Shown piece after piece: positions 1 through 6,504 of a stretch of DNA of 23,606 bases. The position numbers and the translations under genes are program-made. Origin of the DNA: Pseudomonadota bacterium (lineage in GTDB: Bacteria > Desulfobacterota > Desulfovibrionia > Desulfovibrionales > Desulfovibrionaceae); the NCBI GenBank assembly GCA_023438245.1, contig JAEXRD010000116.1, positions 1-23,606 of the forward strand. The letters run 5' to 3'. Below the pieces are notes generated by a model, which was not told the origin of the DNA, did no database searches, and was given only the letters and a program-made list of their open reading frames with translations. Positions within the stretch are counted from its first letter, which is position 1; the number at the start of each line of letters is the position of its first letter.

Positions 1-113
1 CCTCCCCCACCCCCTTCCAAAGCTTTTATTGGGGGGAGCCAGCAAACCGCCGGCATTCCGTCGTAATCCCAAGAACACTCCTTCCTTTCGCCCTCCCGCC
101 CCCGATGAAACGA

Positions 114-151
114 CATGGGGGCGCAACCGGAATGACGGCTGCGCCCCCATG
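114..151 (-). terminator. 12-bp perfect inverted repeat, possible terminator of the DUF995-like gene
   Basis: Positions 114-125 are perfectly complementary to 140-151 with a 14-nt loop. The hairpin lies about 30 bp beyond the stop codon of the minus-strand gene ending at 181. On the minus strand the downstream T content is poor (only a TTT shortly after), so it is either a weak intrinsic terminator or an mRNA 3'-end stabilising hairpin. The rest of 1-180 shows no convincing gene; a shorter 7-bp inverted repeat (2-8 with 32-38) is also present. Confidence 0.4.
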
Positions 152-180
152 ATGAAGACGGAATATGAAAGAACGGCGGG

Positions 181-582
181 CTAGTAGCCCTTCACGTTGC
201 CCTGGTGGAACTTGGTGCCGTACCACTTGCCGTCCGTGTCGTACCACTGGATGTCGCCGGTCTTGTCATCCATGTAGATCTTGCTGCAGCCCCTGGGCAC
301 GTACTTGTTTCCAATCCAGTTGCGGCAAACCCGGCCCTCCTCGTTCATCCACCACTCGCCCTGGTTGAAGCGGCCGCTCTGCCCGCTCTTTCCCCGGAAG
401 GTGCCGTCCACGTCGTGGAAATAGAACGACCCCGTGGAGGACTCCTCTGTATTGCCGCTGAGCATGGCCTTCAGCTCCTCGCCCTTGAGCTCGCGGTATC
501 CCTTCTCCGCATAGTCCTGCGCAAGGGCGTTGCCCCCGAAGAGGCCCAAGGCAAGGAGCATCGCAACAAAAATCTTCTTCAC
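181..582 (-). CDS. Secreted DUF995-like protein
   Basis: A 133-residue protein. The GTG start at 582 is chosen because it gives a typical signal peptide (KK, then a hydrophobic stretch to about residue 21, cleavage after ALA) and sits behind a GGGGGGAAG ribosome site; the upstream extension of the frame is Arg-rich and unlike a protein N-terminus. The mature part has the pattern of DUF995-type secreted proteins: an LKGEELKAMLSGNT segment, then a beta-rich region with repeated aromatic/Gly turns (FYFHDVDGTFRG, GEWWMNEEGRVCRNW) and two Cys (86 and 99) that could form a disulfide. Function is unknown. The predicted mature N-terminus is Gln, making it a possible substrate of the glutaminyl cyclase encoded at the other end of the window. 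Family assignment is from pattern memory only. Confidence 0.7.
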   Translation of the reverse strand: MKKIFVAMLLALGLFGGNALAQDYAEKGYRELKGEELKAMLSGNTEESSTGSFYFHDVDGTFRGKSGQSGRFNQGEWWMNEEGRVCRNWIGNKYVPRGCSKIYMDDKTGDIQWYDTDGKWYGTKFHQGNVKGY

Positions 583-678
583 GCTCTTCCCCCCATGATG
601 TTGGCGACAGCACGCGCGTTCGCGACGCCCTTCCCCCGCATCGCACAACGGTTGCGGCGGACGTCTCACAGTGTCGTG

Positions 679-707
679 TTCTTAGGCGACGCCATGCAGC
701 ATGTCAA
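679..707 (-). promoter_or_regulatory. Sigma70-like promoter for the DUF995-like gene
   Basis: On the minus strand a consensus -35 TTGACA (702-707) is followed after 17 bp by TAAGAA (679-684), a weak -10. It would give a leader of about 90 nt to the GTG at 582. The rest of the 583-786 gap shows no gene; a short GC hairpin at 768-783 lies just past the stop of the next minus-strand gene. Confidence 0.45.
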
Positions 708-786
708 CGCGCCCGGAGCATACTGCGGGCGCGGCGGCGTGGCCGACTGTCGGGGAGAGGCGGGAAAGGCGCGGGAGCGCGCCGTG

Positions 787-1074
787 CTACTTCTGGGCGA
801 TCCAGCCCAGCAGGGCCTCGGCGATTTTGCGGGCCTGTTCCTCGTTGGAGATGGTGAACTTGCTCTGCTGCTTGTACTCGCCGGCGGCCTTCTTGTAGCG
901 GCGCACGGTGAAGGCGGTGGGGCCGTAGCCTTTGCGGGCGCGGTCCATCTCGCGGTACTTGAACAGGATGGTGGTCCAGGCGCCCTTGGACAGGATGACC
1001 TTGTCCAGCTCCTCGCGCACGAGCACGCCGTCTTCCTCGAAAGCTATGGTGATTTCGTCGATGGTCTCGGCCAT
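787..1074 (-). CDS. Conserved small protein of unknown function
   Basis: A 95-residue soluble protein with no signal peptide or membrane segment. The ATG at 1074 is preceded by GGAGGG at good distance. The sequence is acidic at the start (AETIDEITIAFEEDG) and basic in the middle (FKYREMDRARKGYG, FTVRRYKKAAGEYKQQSK), ending in a predicted amphipathic helix. I do not recognise the family. It lies 39 bp downstream of the glutamine amidotransferase gene on the same strand and may be cotranscribed with it. Clean codon usage and the ribosome site support it being a real gene. Confidence 0.75.
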   Translation of the reverse strand: MAETIDEITIAFEEDGVLVREELDKVILSKGAWTTILFKYREMDRARKGYGPTAFTVRRYKKAAGEYKQQSKFTISNEEQARKIAEALLGWIAQK

Positions 1075-1113
1075 GGGAGCCCTCCGGTGTATGTGGGACT
1101 GTGAGCCGGGCCT

Positions 1114-1839
1114 CTACGCCAGCGCGGCCATGTTGTCCAGGATGCGGTCCAGCAGCCCGCGCAGGGCGGTGAGCCTTTCGGGCCGGGCGGCCATCTCGGA
1201 TACGGGCTGCACGTAGCGGTCCACGATGATCTCGTCGGCGCAGTGGGTGGAAAGCTCGGCCATGCTGGCGGCGTTGGTCTCCAGGTGGAACTGCAGGCCC
1301 ACCACGCGGCCCTGGTTCGCCTCGAAGGCCTGGTGCGCGCAGGCCTCGCTGCTGGCGGTCCAGAGCGCGCCGGGCGGGATGGAAAAGGTGTCGCCGTGCC
1401 AGTGGAAGGCTTCGTAGGTCTGCGGCAGGGAGTGGAACACGCGGCTCTGCGCGGCCTGGGGCGTGGCGGAGACGGGGAACCAGCCGATCTCGCGGTGGGC
1501 GTTGCGGGTCACGGTGCCTCCCAGGACCACGGACAAGAGCTGCGCGCCCAGGCACACGCCCAGGATGAGCTTTCCGGCATCCGCGGCCTGCTTGAGGAAG
1601 GCCTTCTCCGGAGCCAGCCAGGGGTGCCTGTCCTCGTCGTACACGCCCATGGGCCCGCCCATGACGATGAGCCAGTCGAAACTGTCCATCTCAGGGCTAT
1701 TCAGGGGCGGCAGGGTCTCGCCGCTCCAGAGGTCGGTGTGGGTCAGGCTGTGGCCGCGCTGGGCGGCCCAGACGGCGATCTCGCCCTCTTTCTCGAAGCT
1801 CTCGTGGCGGATGCCGTGCAGGCGCAGGGATTTGGCCAT
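1114..1839 (-). CDS. Type 1 (class I) glutamine amidotransferase
   Basis: A 241-residue protein of the GATase1 family (GMP-synthase/YfeJ-like stand-alone amidotransferases). It has the oxyanion loop MGGPMGVYDED (about 60-70), the nucleophile elbow GVCLGAQL with Cys96, and the FHLE motif with His185 and Glu187, so the full Cys-His-Glu triad is intact. Such enzymes release ammonia from glutamine for a synthetase partner, or act as gamma-glutamyl hydrolases. No synthetase partner is encoded beside it, so the acceptor is unknown. The ATG at 1839 is chosen over an upstream in-frame ATG at 1884 because a perfect AGGAGGT lies 6 bp before it. Cytoplasmic; no signal peptide. Confidence 0.9.
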   Translation of the reverse strand: MAKSLRLHGIRHESFEKEGEIAVWAAQRGHSLTHTDLWSGETLPPLNSPEMDSFDWLIVMGGPMGVYDEDRHPWLAPEKAFLKQAADAGKLILGVCLGAQLLSVVLGGTVTRNAHREIGWFPVSATPQAAQSRVFHSLPQTYEAFHWHGDTFSIPPGALWTASSEACAHQAFEANQGRVVGLQFHLETNAASMAELSTHCADEIIVDRYVQPVSEMAARPERLTALRGLLDRILDNMAALA

Positions 1840-1930
1840 GGGGGGACCTCCTGTGGGTTCGCGTGGGCTGCCGGGCGCGAGCATGGCCCGGCGCGGCGCG
1901 AAAGTCCAGGCCCCGGCGGGGTCCGGGCCG

Positions 1931-3427
1931 TTACAATCCGAGCAGGTAGTGGTCCACGGGCGCGAAATCGTCGGTGAGCGCGGGCGGGTCGGACTGGCCG
2001 GGCCGGGGGTCGCGGCGCGAGGCCAGCAGCGCGCCCAGTTCCGGGCCCAGTTTGGAGTCGGAGCTTTGCAGCCGGGCCGATTCCGGGTTCTTGAAGGCCG
2101 CCAGCACGATGTTCTGGAGCTGCTCGGGCCTGTCCGGCTCCTGCACCAGGAAGCTCTCCACGCGCGGGAACACCTGGCGGTAGGTGGCGAGCAGCGCCCG
2201 GTAGAAGGCGCTCTTGGGCCCCTCGGCCGGGCTGATGCAGTTCACCAGCACCACGCCGTCCGGGTCCAGGGCGGCGGAGAGGTCCCGCAGCGTCTCCACG
2301 GTGGTCAGGTGGAAGGGCACGGCCAGATGGCTTGTGAACACGTCCACCAGCGCGACCTGGTAGCCTCCGGCGGTGGCTTGGGACAGGAAGCGCCGGGCAT
2401 CGTCGTGGTGCAGGCGCACCGCCGGACTGTCGGCGAAGCCCAGGAACTCGCGCGCGGCCTCGGTCATGCCGGGGTCGATCTCCACCACGTCGAGGCTCGC
2501 GCCCGGGAACTCCTCCGGGTGCGCGACCAAATACTTTGGAAAGGACAGCCCGCCGCCGCCGAGCATGAGCATGCGCTGCGCGCCGGGCCGGAAGTGCGCG
2601 GCCAGGCGGTAGTAGCGCGTGTAGGGCACGGCCAGGGCCGCCGGTTCGTCGGCGTAGGCGGCGGACTGCACGCCCTCCGGCCCGGTGGCCAGCACGCGGA
2701 TCAGCCGTCCGGTGTAGCGGTCGTTGGTGGTGTAGACCAGCACGCGCTGGTAGGGGGTGTCGATGTCGTGGACGCCCATGGCCGCGCGCAGGTGGGCGTC
2801 GTACAGCCCCAGGATGGCGGTCATGAGCAGCACGAAGGCGGCGGCCCCGACCTTCAGGCCCCACTCGCCCCGGTGCACGAGCACGGAGGCCAGCACCAGC
2901 ACCCCGGCCATGCACAAGAGGATGTTGGTGGTGCCCAGCGTGGCGGTGAGCCAGAATCCGGCCCCGAAGGTGCCCGCGATGCTGCCCAGGGTGGACAGGG
3001 CGTAGAGGTTCCCGGCGGTGCGGCCGGAGGCGGCGGCGTCCTGCATGCGCAGGCGCACGGCAAAGGGCGAGACCATTCCCAGCAGCACCGACACCGGCGC
3101 GAACAGCGCCACCGTGCTGGCCAGGGTGGTGGTGTGGATGCCGCTCTTGTTCTGCAGCCAGGCCAGCACCACCCCTTTCAGCGCGGCCAGCAGCAGCGTG
3201 GCCACGGCGGAAAGCAGGATGATGCGCGAGAGCAGGCGCGGCTCGGGCCTGCGGTCGGCCAGGCGGCCGCCCCACCAGTAGCCCAGCGACAGGCTGCCCA
3301 GCACCACCCCGATGAGGCTGGTCCAGACCACGATGGAGGTGCCCAGGTAGGGCGCAAGCACGCGGGAGCCGGTGAGCTCCAGCACCATGATCACCGCACC
3401 GCACAGGAAGACCGCCAGTTCCAGCAT
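1931..3427 (-). CDS. Membrane-bound spermidine-synthase-like SAM-dependent enzyme
   Basis: A 498-residue two-part protein. Residues 1-205 are hydrophobic with about seven predicted membrane segments, including the family signatures LELTGSRVLAPYLGTSIVVW (15-34) and GNLYALSTLGSIAGTFGAGF (139-158). Residues 225-490 form a Rossmann-like aminopropyl/methyltransferase domain with GGGGLSFPKYL (290-300), the acidic loop VVEIDPG (314-320) and a VALVDVF strand (358-364), ending in the typical LTDDFAPVDHYL. The family is usually annotated as fused MFS/spermidine synthase, but its true substrate is mostly unproven. The ATG at 3427 has a GGCGGAAG ribosome site; longer upstream starts would overlap murI. 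It lies 58 bp downstream of murI on the same strand. Confidence 0.88.
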   Translation of the reverse strand: MLELAVFLCGAVIMVLELTGSRVLAPYLGTSIVVWTSLIGVVLGSLSLGYWWGGRLADRRPEPRLLSRIILLSAVATLLLAALKGVVLAWLQNKSGIHTTTLASTVALFAPVSVLLGMVSPFAVRLRMQDAAASGRTAGNLYALSTLGSIAGTFGAGFWLTATLGTTNILLCMAGVLVLASVLVHRGEWGLKVGAAAFVLLMTAILGLYDAHLRAAMGVHDIDTPYQRVLVYTTNDRYTGRLIRVLATGPEGVQSAAYADEPAALAVPYTRYYRLAAHFRPGAQRMLMLGGGGLSFPKYLVAHPEEFPGASLDVVEIDPGMTEAAREFLGFADSPAVRLHHDDARRFLSQATAGGYQVALVDVFTSHLAVPFHLTTVETLRDLSAALDPDGVVLVNCISPAEGPKSAFYRALLATYRQVFPRVESFLVQEPDRPEQLQNIVLAAFKNPESARLQSSDSKLGPELGALLASRRDPRPGQSDPPALTDDFAPVDHYLLGL

Positions 3428-3485
3428 GCTTCCGCCATGCCACAGCGGAGGTCGGAACGCCAGCGGTTTCCGGGGCCTGTGGCTT

Positions 3486-4349
3486 CTACAGGTCGACCAG
3501 GGAGACGTCGTCCGTGCTGATGGGCTCGCCCAGGAAGATCTCGCCCACGCGGGCGAAGCGCTCCGGGTCGTCGGTGGCGAAGAACCGGGCGCTTCCGGGA
3601 CAAACAGTGCCCTCACAGGGCTTCAGCAGCCCGCGGGCGCACAGCTCCTCCTTCACGCTGGCCGCAGTGGTCTCGGCGCTGTCGATGAGCGCCACGGTCT
3701 GCGGCAGCACGGCGCGGATGGCCGGGGCCAGCACCGGGAAATGGGTGCACCCGAGCACCAGGCAGTCCGGCCCGCCCTCCGGGAATTCGGCCATGAGCGG
3801 CTCCAGGTAGCGCCGGGCCACGCCCTCCACGATGTGGCCGTCCACCCAGCCTTCCTCCGCCAGGGAGACGAAGAGCTGCGCGGGCCGCGTGGCCAGGGTG
3901 GCCTGGGGCAGCAGGCCCAGGATGGCGCGCTGGTAGGAGGCCCCGCGCACGGTGCCGCCGGTGGCGATGACCGCGATGCGCCCGCGCGGGGCGGCCCGGC
4001 AGGCGGCGCGGGCTCCCGGCTCGATGACGCCCACCACCGGCAGGCCGGGATAGGCCGCGGCCAGCCCCGGCAGCGCCACGGACGAGGCCGTGTTGCAGGC
4101 CACCACCAGCAGCTTCACGCCCCGGTCCACCAGCACGCGGGTGGTCTGCAGGGCGTACCGGGCCACGGTGGCCCCGCTCTTGGTGCCGTAGGGCAGGCGG
4201 GCGGTGTCGCCCAGGTACAGGAAATCCTCGGCGGGCAGCGCGCGCCGCAGCTCGCGCAGCACGGTCAGCCCGCCCACGCCGGAGTCGAACACGCCGATGG
4301 GCATGTCGGCGGTGGGGTGCGGGGCGGCGCAGGGAGTGGGTTCGGTCAC
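3486..4349 (-). CDS. murI: Glutamate racemase
   Basis: A 287-residue enzyme interconverting L- and D-glutamate, supplying D-Glu for peptidoglycan stem peptides in the cytoplasm. It has the N-terminal signature IGVFDSGVGGLTVLREL (18-34), YLGDTARLPYGTKS (45-58), the first catalytic Cys85 in VVACNTAS, and the second Cys201 with His203 in LVLGCTHFPVL, so both acid/base cysteines are intact. The GTG start at 4349 follows GAGGAG at about 10 nt; an alternative ATG at 4304 (protein starting MPIGVFDSG) has no clear ribosome site but matches the shorter N-terminus usual in the family. A possible -35 (TTGACT, 4426-4431) lies upstream without a good -10. Confidence 0.95.
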   Translation of the reverse strand: MTEPTPCAAPHPTADMPIGVFDSGVGGLTVLRELRRALPAEDFLYLGDTARLPYGTKSGATVARYALQTTRVLVDRGVKLLVVACNTASSVALPGLAAAYPGLPVVGVIEPGARAACRAAPRGRIAVIATGGTVRGASYQRAILGLLPQATLATRPAQLFVSLAEEGWVDGHIVEGVARRYLEPLMAEFPEGGPDCLVLGCTHFPVLAPAIRAVLPQTVALIDSAETTAASVKEELCARGLLKPCEGTVCPGSARFFATDDPERFARVGEIFLGEPISTDDVSLVDL

Positions 4350-4447
4350 GGGAATGAGGCTCCTCGGCGCGTGATGCTGTTTGCGGTGTCGCGCCGGGGC
4401 TGTTGTGCACCCGAGGGGGGGCGGGAGTCAATGCCGGGAGACAGGGT

Positions 4448-5002
4448 CTACAATTCCGCCATGACGAGCAGGTCGTTCATCATCGCGTGCATGTCCGCGC
4501 CCGACATGCCCGCCATATGCATCCGGTAGACATGGTCAGGACCGCCGGGCTTGCCGTCGCGGGGGGCGCGGATGTGCGCGTACCACCATCCGGCCACGTC
4601 CTTCAGCACGTCGATGAGGATGGTGTCCGTCAGGTAGCTGGCCCCGGACTTTGCGAACACGTCGATCTGGCTGCGCAGGTTGGCCAGGAAATTGGCCTTG
4701 AACTCCTGATGGGACCGCTGGTGCGCCAGATACTCCGCCTCCGGGAATCCGTAGCGGCGCGTCAGCAGCACGAGCACGTCATCCTCGAACGACAGATGGG
4801 ACTCGCAGTAATGCGCCAGGAAGTCGAAGCGCCTCTGCAGGTAGCCCATGAGATGCTTCCGATCAAAACGCCCGAGCTTCAGGTCCACATACCAGCTGTT
4901 CAGGAAGAGCAGGACCTCGTGGTGCTGGCAGTTGATCAACCGGACCGGGCACTCGTACTCCGGCTTCCACGCGATGAAGTCCAGGGAAGGGTTGGCGGAC
5001 AT
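4448..5002 (-). CDS. Bacteriohemerythrin with Met/His-rich C-terminal tail
   Basis: A 184-residue hemerythrin-fold protein, likely an oxygen-binding or O2-sensing di-iron protein of the cytoplasm. Candidate ligands are visible in order: His27/28 in INCQHHEVL, His69 and Glu73 in ESHLSFED, His94 and His98 in HQRSHQEF, His143 and Asp149 in WWYAHIRAPRD. The last pair is separated by six residues where the usual spacing is five, and the usual Asp before QH is Asn. The protein is longer than the common ~135 residues: residues 150-184 add a tail with seven Met and three His. The ATG at 5002 has an AAAGG ribosome site. It stands alone between murI and the thioesterase; the 97-bp upstream gap holds a 7-bp inverted repeat (5048-5054 with 5083-5089) of unknown role. 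Confidence 0.88.
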   Translation of the reverse strand: MSANPSLDFIAWKPEYECPVRLINCQHHEVLLFLNSWYVDLKLGRFDRKHLMGYLQRRFDFLAHYCESHLSFEDDVLVLLTRRYGFPEAEYLAHQRSHQEFKANFLANLRSQIDVFAKSGASYLTDTILIDVLKDVAGWWYAHIRAPRDGKPGGPDHVYRMHMAGMSGADMHAMMNDLLVMAEL

Positions 5003-5099
5003 GGCGACGACCTTTGGCGGCGATTCGGCCCATTGTCGTGTTGCCCGCCTTGTGGGGGCGACGGGAATACGTACTTTTCACACACAAGGGGGCCGTGCG

Positions 5100-5552
5100 T
5101 CAAACGCTCAGCGCCTCCAGCACGGCCCGCACCTCGCCCTCGTCCTCGATGATGGTGAAGGCGTCGCGCAGTTCCTGGGGCACCTTCATGGGCCGTCCCG
5201 TGGTCAGGTCCACGAACACCCACTCGGTCTGGGCCTCGGCCAGCACGGCCTTGTCCGCGGGCCGCCAGAACAGGTACCTGCGCGGGCTGGAGCGCGGGCT
5301 GAAGCCCGCTATCCAGGTGGCGGCCACGATGGTTTCGCCCAGGAAGGCCGGGCGCTTGTAGGTGATGGTGTGGCTGCGCACCACCCAGCCGGCCTTCTCC
5401 GCCACGTAGCGCTCCAGCGGCCAGCCCACGGCGGCGGAATGCGCCGTGGCCACGTCCTGCATCCAGGCCAGGTAGCGCAGGTTGTTCACGTGGCCCTGGA
5501 CATCGATGTCCGGCTCGGCAACGGGGATGACGCGGGTGAAGATTCTGACCAT
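5100..5552 (-). CDS. Acyl-CoA thioesterase, 4HBT hotdog family
   Basis: A 150-residue protein with the hotdog-fold thioesterase signature DIDVQGHVNNLRYLAWMQD (about 15-33), where the Asp and the central helix residues are the catalytic region of YbgC/FadM/4HBT enzymes, followed by the paired strands WVVRSHTITYKRPAFLGETIV and AEAQTEWVFVDLTTGRPMKVP typical of the family. It hydrolyses acyl-CoA thioesters in the cytoplasm; chain preference cannot be read from sequence. The ATG at 5552 has GAGG 6 nt upstream, whereas the longer upstream frame is low-quality sequence. It is divergent from the PhoB-like regulator gene. Confidence 0.88.
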   Translation of the reverse strand: MVRIFTRVIPVAEPDIDVQGHVNNLRYLAWMQDVATAHSAAVGWPLERYVAEKAGWVVRSHTITYKRPAFLGETIVAATWIAGFSPRSSPRRYLFWRPADKAVLAEAQTEWVFVDLTTGRPMKVPQELRDAFTIIEDEGEVRAVLEALSV

Positions 5553-5585
5553 GGGGGCCTCGCTTGCGGAATGTTTCCGGCGCAT

Positions 5586-5614
5586 TTCATGCCCCCGGCA
5601 GGGCGCAGCGTCAA
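5586..5614 (-). promoter_or_regulatory. Possible promoter for the thioesterase gene
   Basis: Minus-strand TTGACG (5609-5614), a 17-bp spacer, then CATGAA (5586-5591). The -35 is good and the -10 weak; TSS would be near 5579, giving a leader of under 30 nt. Inferred from spacing and consensus only. Confidence 0.35.
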
Positions 5615-5643
5615 GCGCGGCCGCCCCCAAACCTTCGCCCGCG

Positions 5644-5661
5644 CGTCACCTTCCCGTCACC
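5644..5661 (+). promoter_or_regulatory. Pho-box-like direct repeat upstream of the PhoB-like regulator
   Basis: Two identical CGTCACC heptamers (5644-5650 and 5655-5661) are separated by 4 bp, an 11-bp period. This is the architecture of an OmpR/PhoB-family binding site, and the core GTCA-N7-GTCA matches the known Pho box pattern. The second heptamer would sit at -35 relative to CATACA (5680-5685). It lies about 85 bp before the response regulator start, consistent with autoregulation. Confidence 0.5.
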
Positions 5662-5747
5662 AAACAGTCCGTGCCCGGCCATACAGTGCCGCCCATACGA
5701 CACGCCAGACACGCCCAGGCCCGAGCGCCAGGGACGGGAGGATACCG

Positions 5748-6434
5748 ATGGAGTCGCGCCGCATCCTCGTGGTGGAGGACCACCCGGAAACGCAGGAACT
5801 GCTGCGCCACAACCTGGCCGCCGCCGGGTTCGAGGTGCGCCTGGCCCCGGACGGCGAGCAGGCCCTGACGCTGCTTTCGCGCTGGAAGCCGGACCTGGCC
5901 CTGCTGGACCTGATGCTGCCGGGCATGGACGGCCTGGAGATCTGCCGCAGGCTCAAGCAGGACCCGGCCCTGCGCAGCGTGCCGGTGATCATGCTCACCG
6001 CGCGCGGCAGCGAGGTGGACCGCGTGGTGGGCCTGGAGCTGGGGGCCGAGGACTACGTGGTCAAGCCCTTCAGCCCGCGCGAGCTGGTGCTGCGCATCAA
6101 GCTGGTGCTGCGCAGGCAGGCCACGGGCGGCAATGACGTGGACGGGCTGTGGCAGCGCGAGGGACTGTCCGTGGACTTCGCGGCCCACGAGCTGCGCGTG
6201 GACGGCGAGAAGCGGCCCATCACCGCCACCGAGCACAAGATTTTGCGCGAGCTGGTGGCGGCGCGGGGCAAGGTGCTCTCGCGCGACAAGCTGCTGGACG
6301 CCGTGTGGGACACGGATTTCGAGGGCACCTCGCGCACGGTGGACACGCATGTGCGCCGCCTGCGGGCCAAGCTGGGCCGCCACGAGGGGGTCATCGAGAC
6401 CGTGCGCGGCGTGGGCTACCGCCTGAAAGCCTGA
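5748..6434 (+). CDS. OmpR/PhoB-family response regulator
   Basis: A 228-residue two-domain regulator. Receiver domain (about 5-120): the acidic pair in VVEDHPE, phospho-acceptor Asp in LALLDLMLPGMDG (about 54), Thr in MLTARG and Lys in VVKPFSPREL. C-terminal winged helix (about 130-227): TATEHKILRELVA, then the recognition helix SRTVDTHVRRLRAKLG and wing TVRGVGYRLK. Both halves look closest to PhoB (RGSEVDRVVGLELGAEDYVVKPFSPREL), suggesting phosphate control, but this is by eye. The ATG at 5748 follows GGGAGG. No histidine kinase is adjacent, unlike usual phoBR; the next gene converges. Preceded by a Pho-box-like repeat and followed by a terminator. Confidence 0.93.
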   Translation: MESRRILVVEDHPETQELLRHNLAAAGFEVRLAPDGEQALTLLSRWKPDLALLDLMLPGMDGLEICRRLKQDPALRSVPVIMLTARGSEVDRVVGLELGAEDYVVKPFSPRELVLRIKLVLRRQATGGNDVDGLWQREGLSVDFAAHELRVDGEKRPITATEHKILRELVAARGKVLSRDKLLDAVWDTDFEGTSRTVDTHVRRLRAKLGRHEGVIETVRGVGYRLKA

Positions 6435-6474
6435 AAAAAGGGCCGAGGATCGCTCCCCGGCCCTTTCATTTTTT
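6435..6474 (+). terminator. Bidirectional intrinsic terminator
   Basis: A 9-bp stem (6437-6445 with 6458-6466, extended by GG/CC inside) with an A-run before and a T-rich run after (6469-6474). It starts directly after the response regulator stop and lies 30 bp from the stop of the convergent rlmB, so it can serve both genes. Confidence 0.85.
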
Positions 6475-6504
6475 CCGAATCCTCGGCGACTCGGGACGGC
6501 CCGA

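Noticed and set aside
2..38. Inverted repeat of C and G runs at the window start
   Set aside because: Only 7 bp of simple C/G runs with a long loop; too simple to separate from chance.
768..783. GC hairpin just past the stop of the 95-residue gene, considered as terminator
   Set aside because: Only a 6-bp stem and no real T-run on the minus strand; could be chance in GC-rich sequence.
1463..3520. Long plus-strand frame across the amidotransferase and spermidine-synthase-like genes
   Set aside because: It crosses two well-supported minus-strand genes and their gap, and its product is low-complexity Gln/Gly/His/Arg without motifs.
3428..3616. Longer N-terminus for the spermidine-synthase-like protein
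   Set aside because: It would overlap murI by over 100 bp, adds Ser/Arg/Pro-rich low-quality sequence, and the ATG at 3427 opens directly on the conserved first membrane helix.
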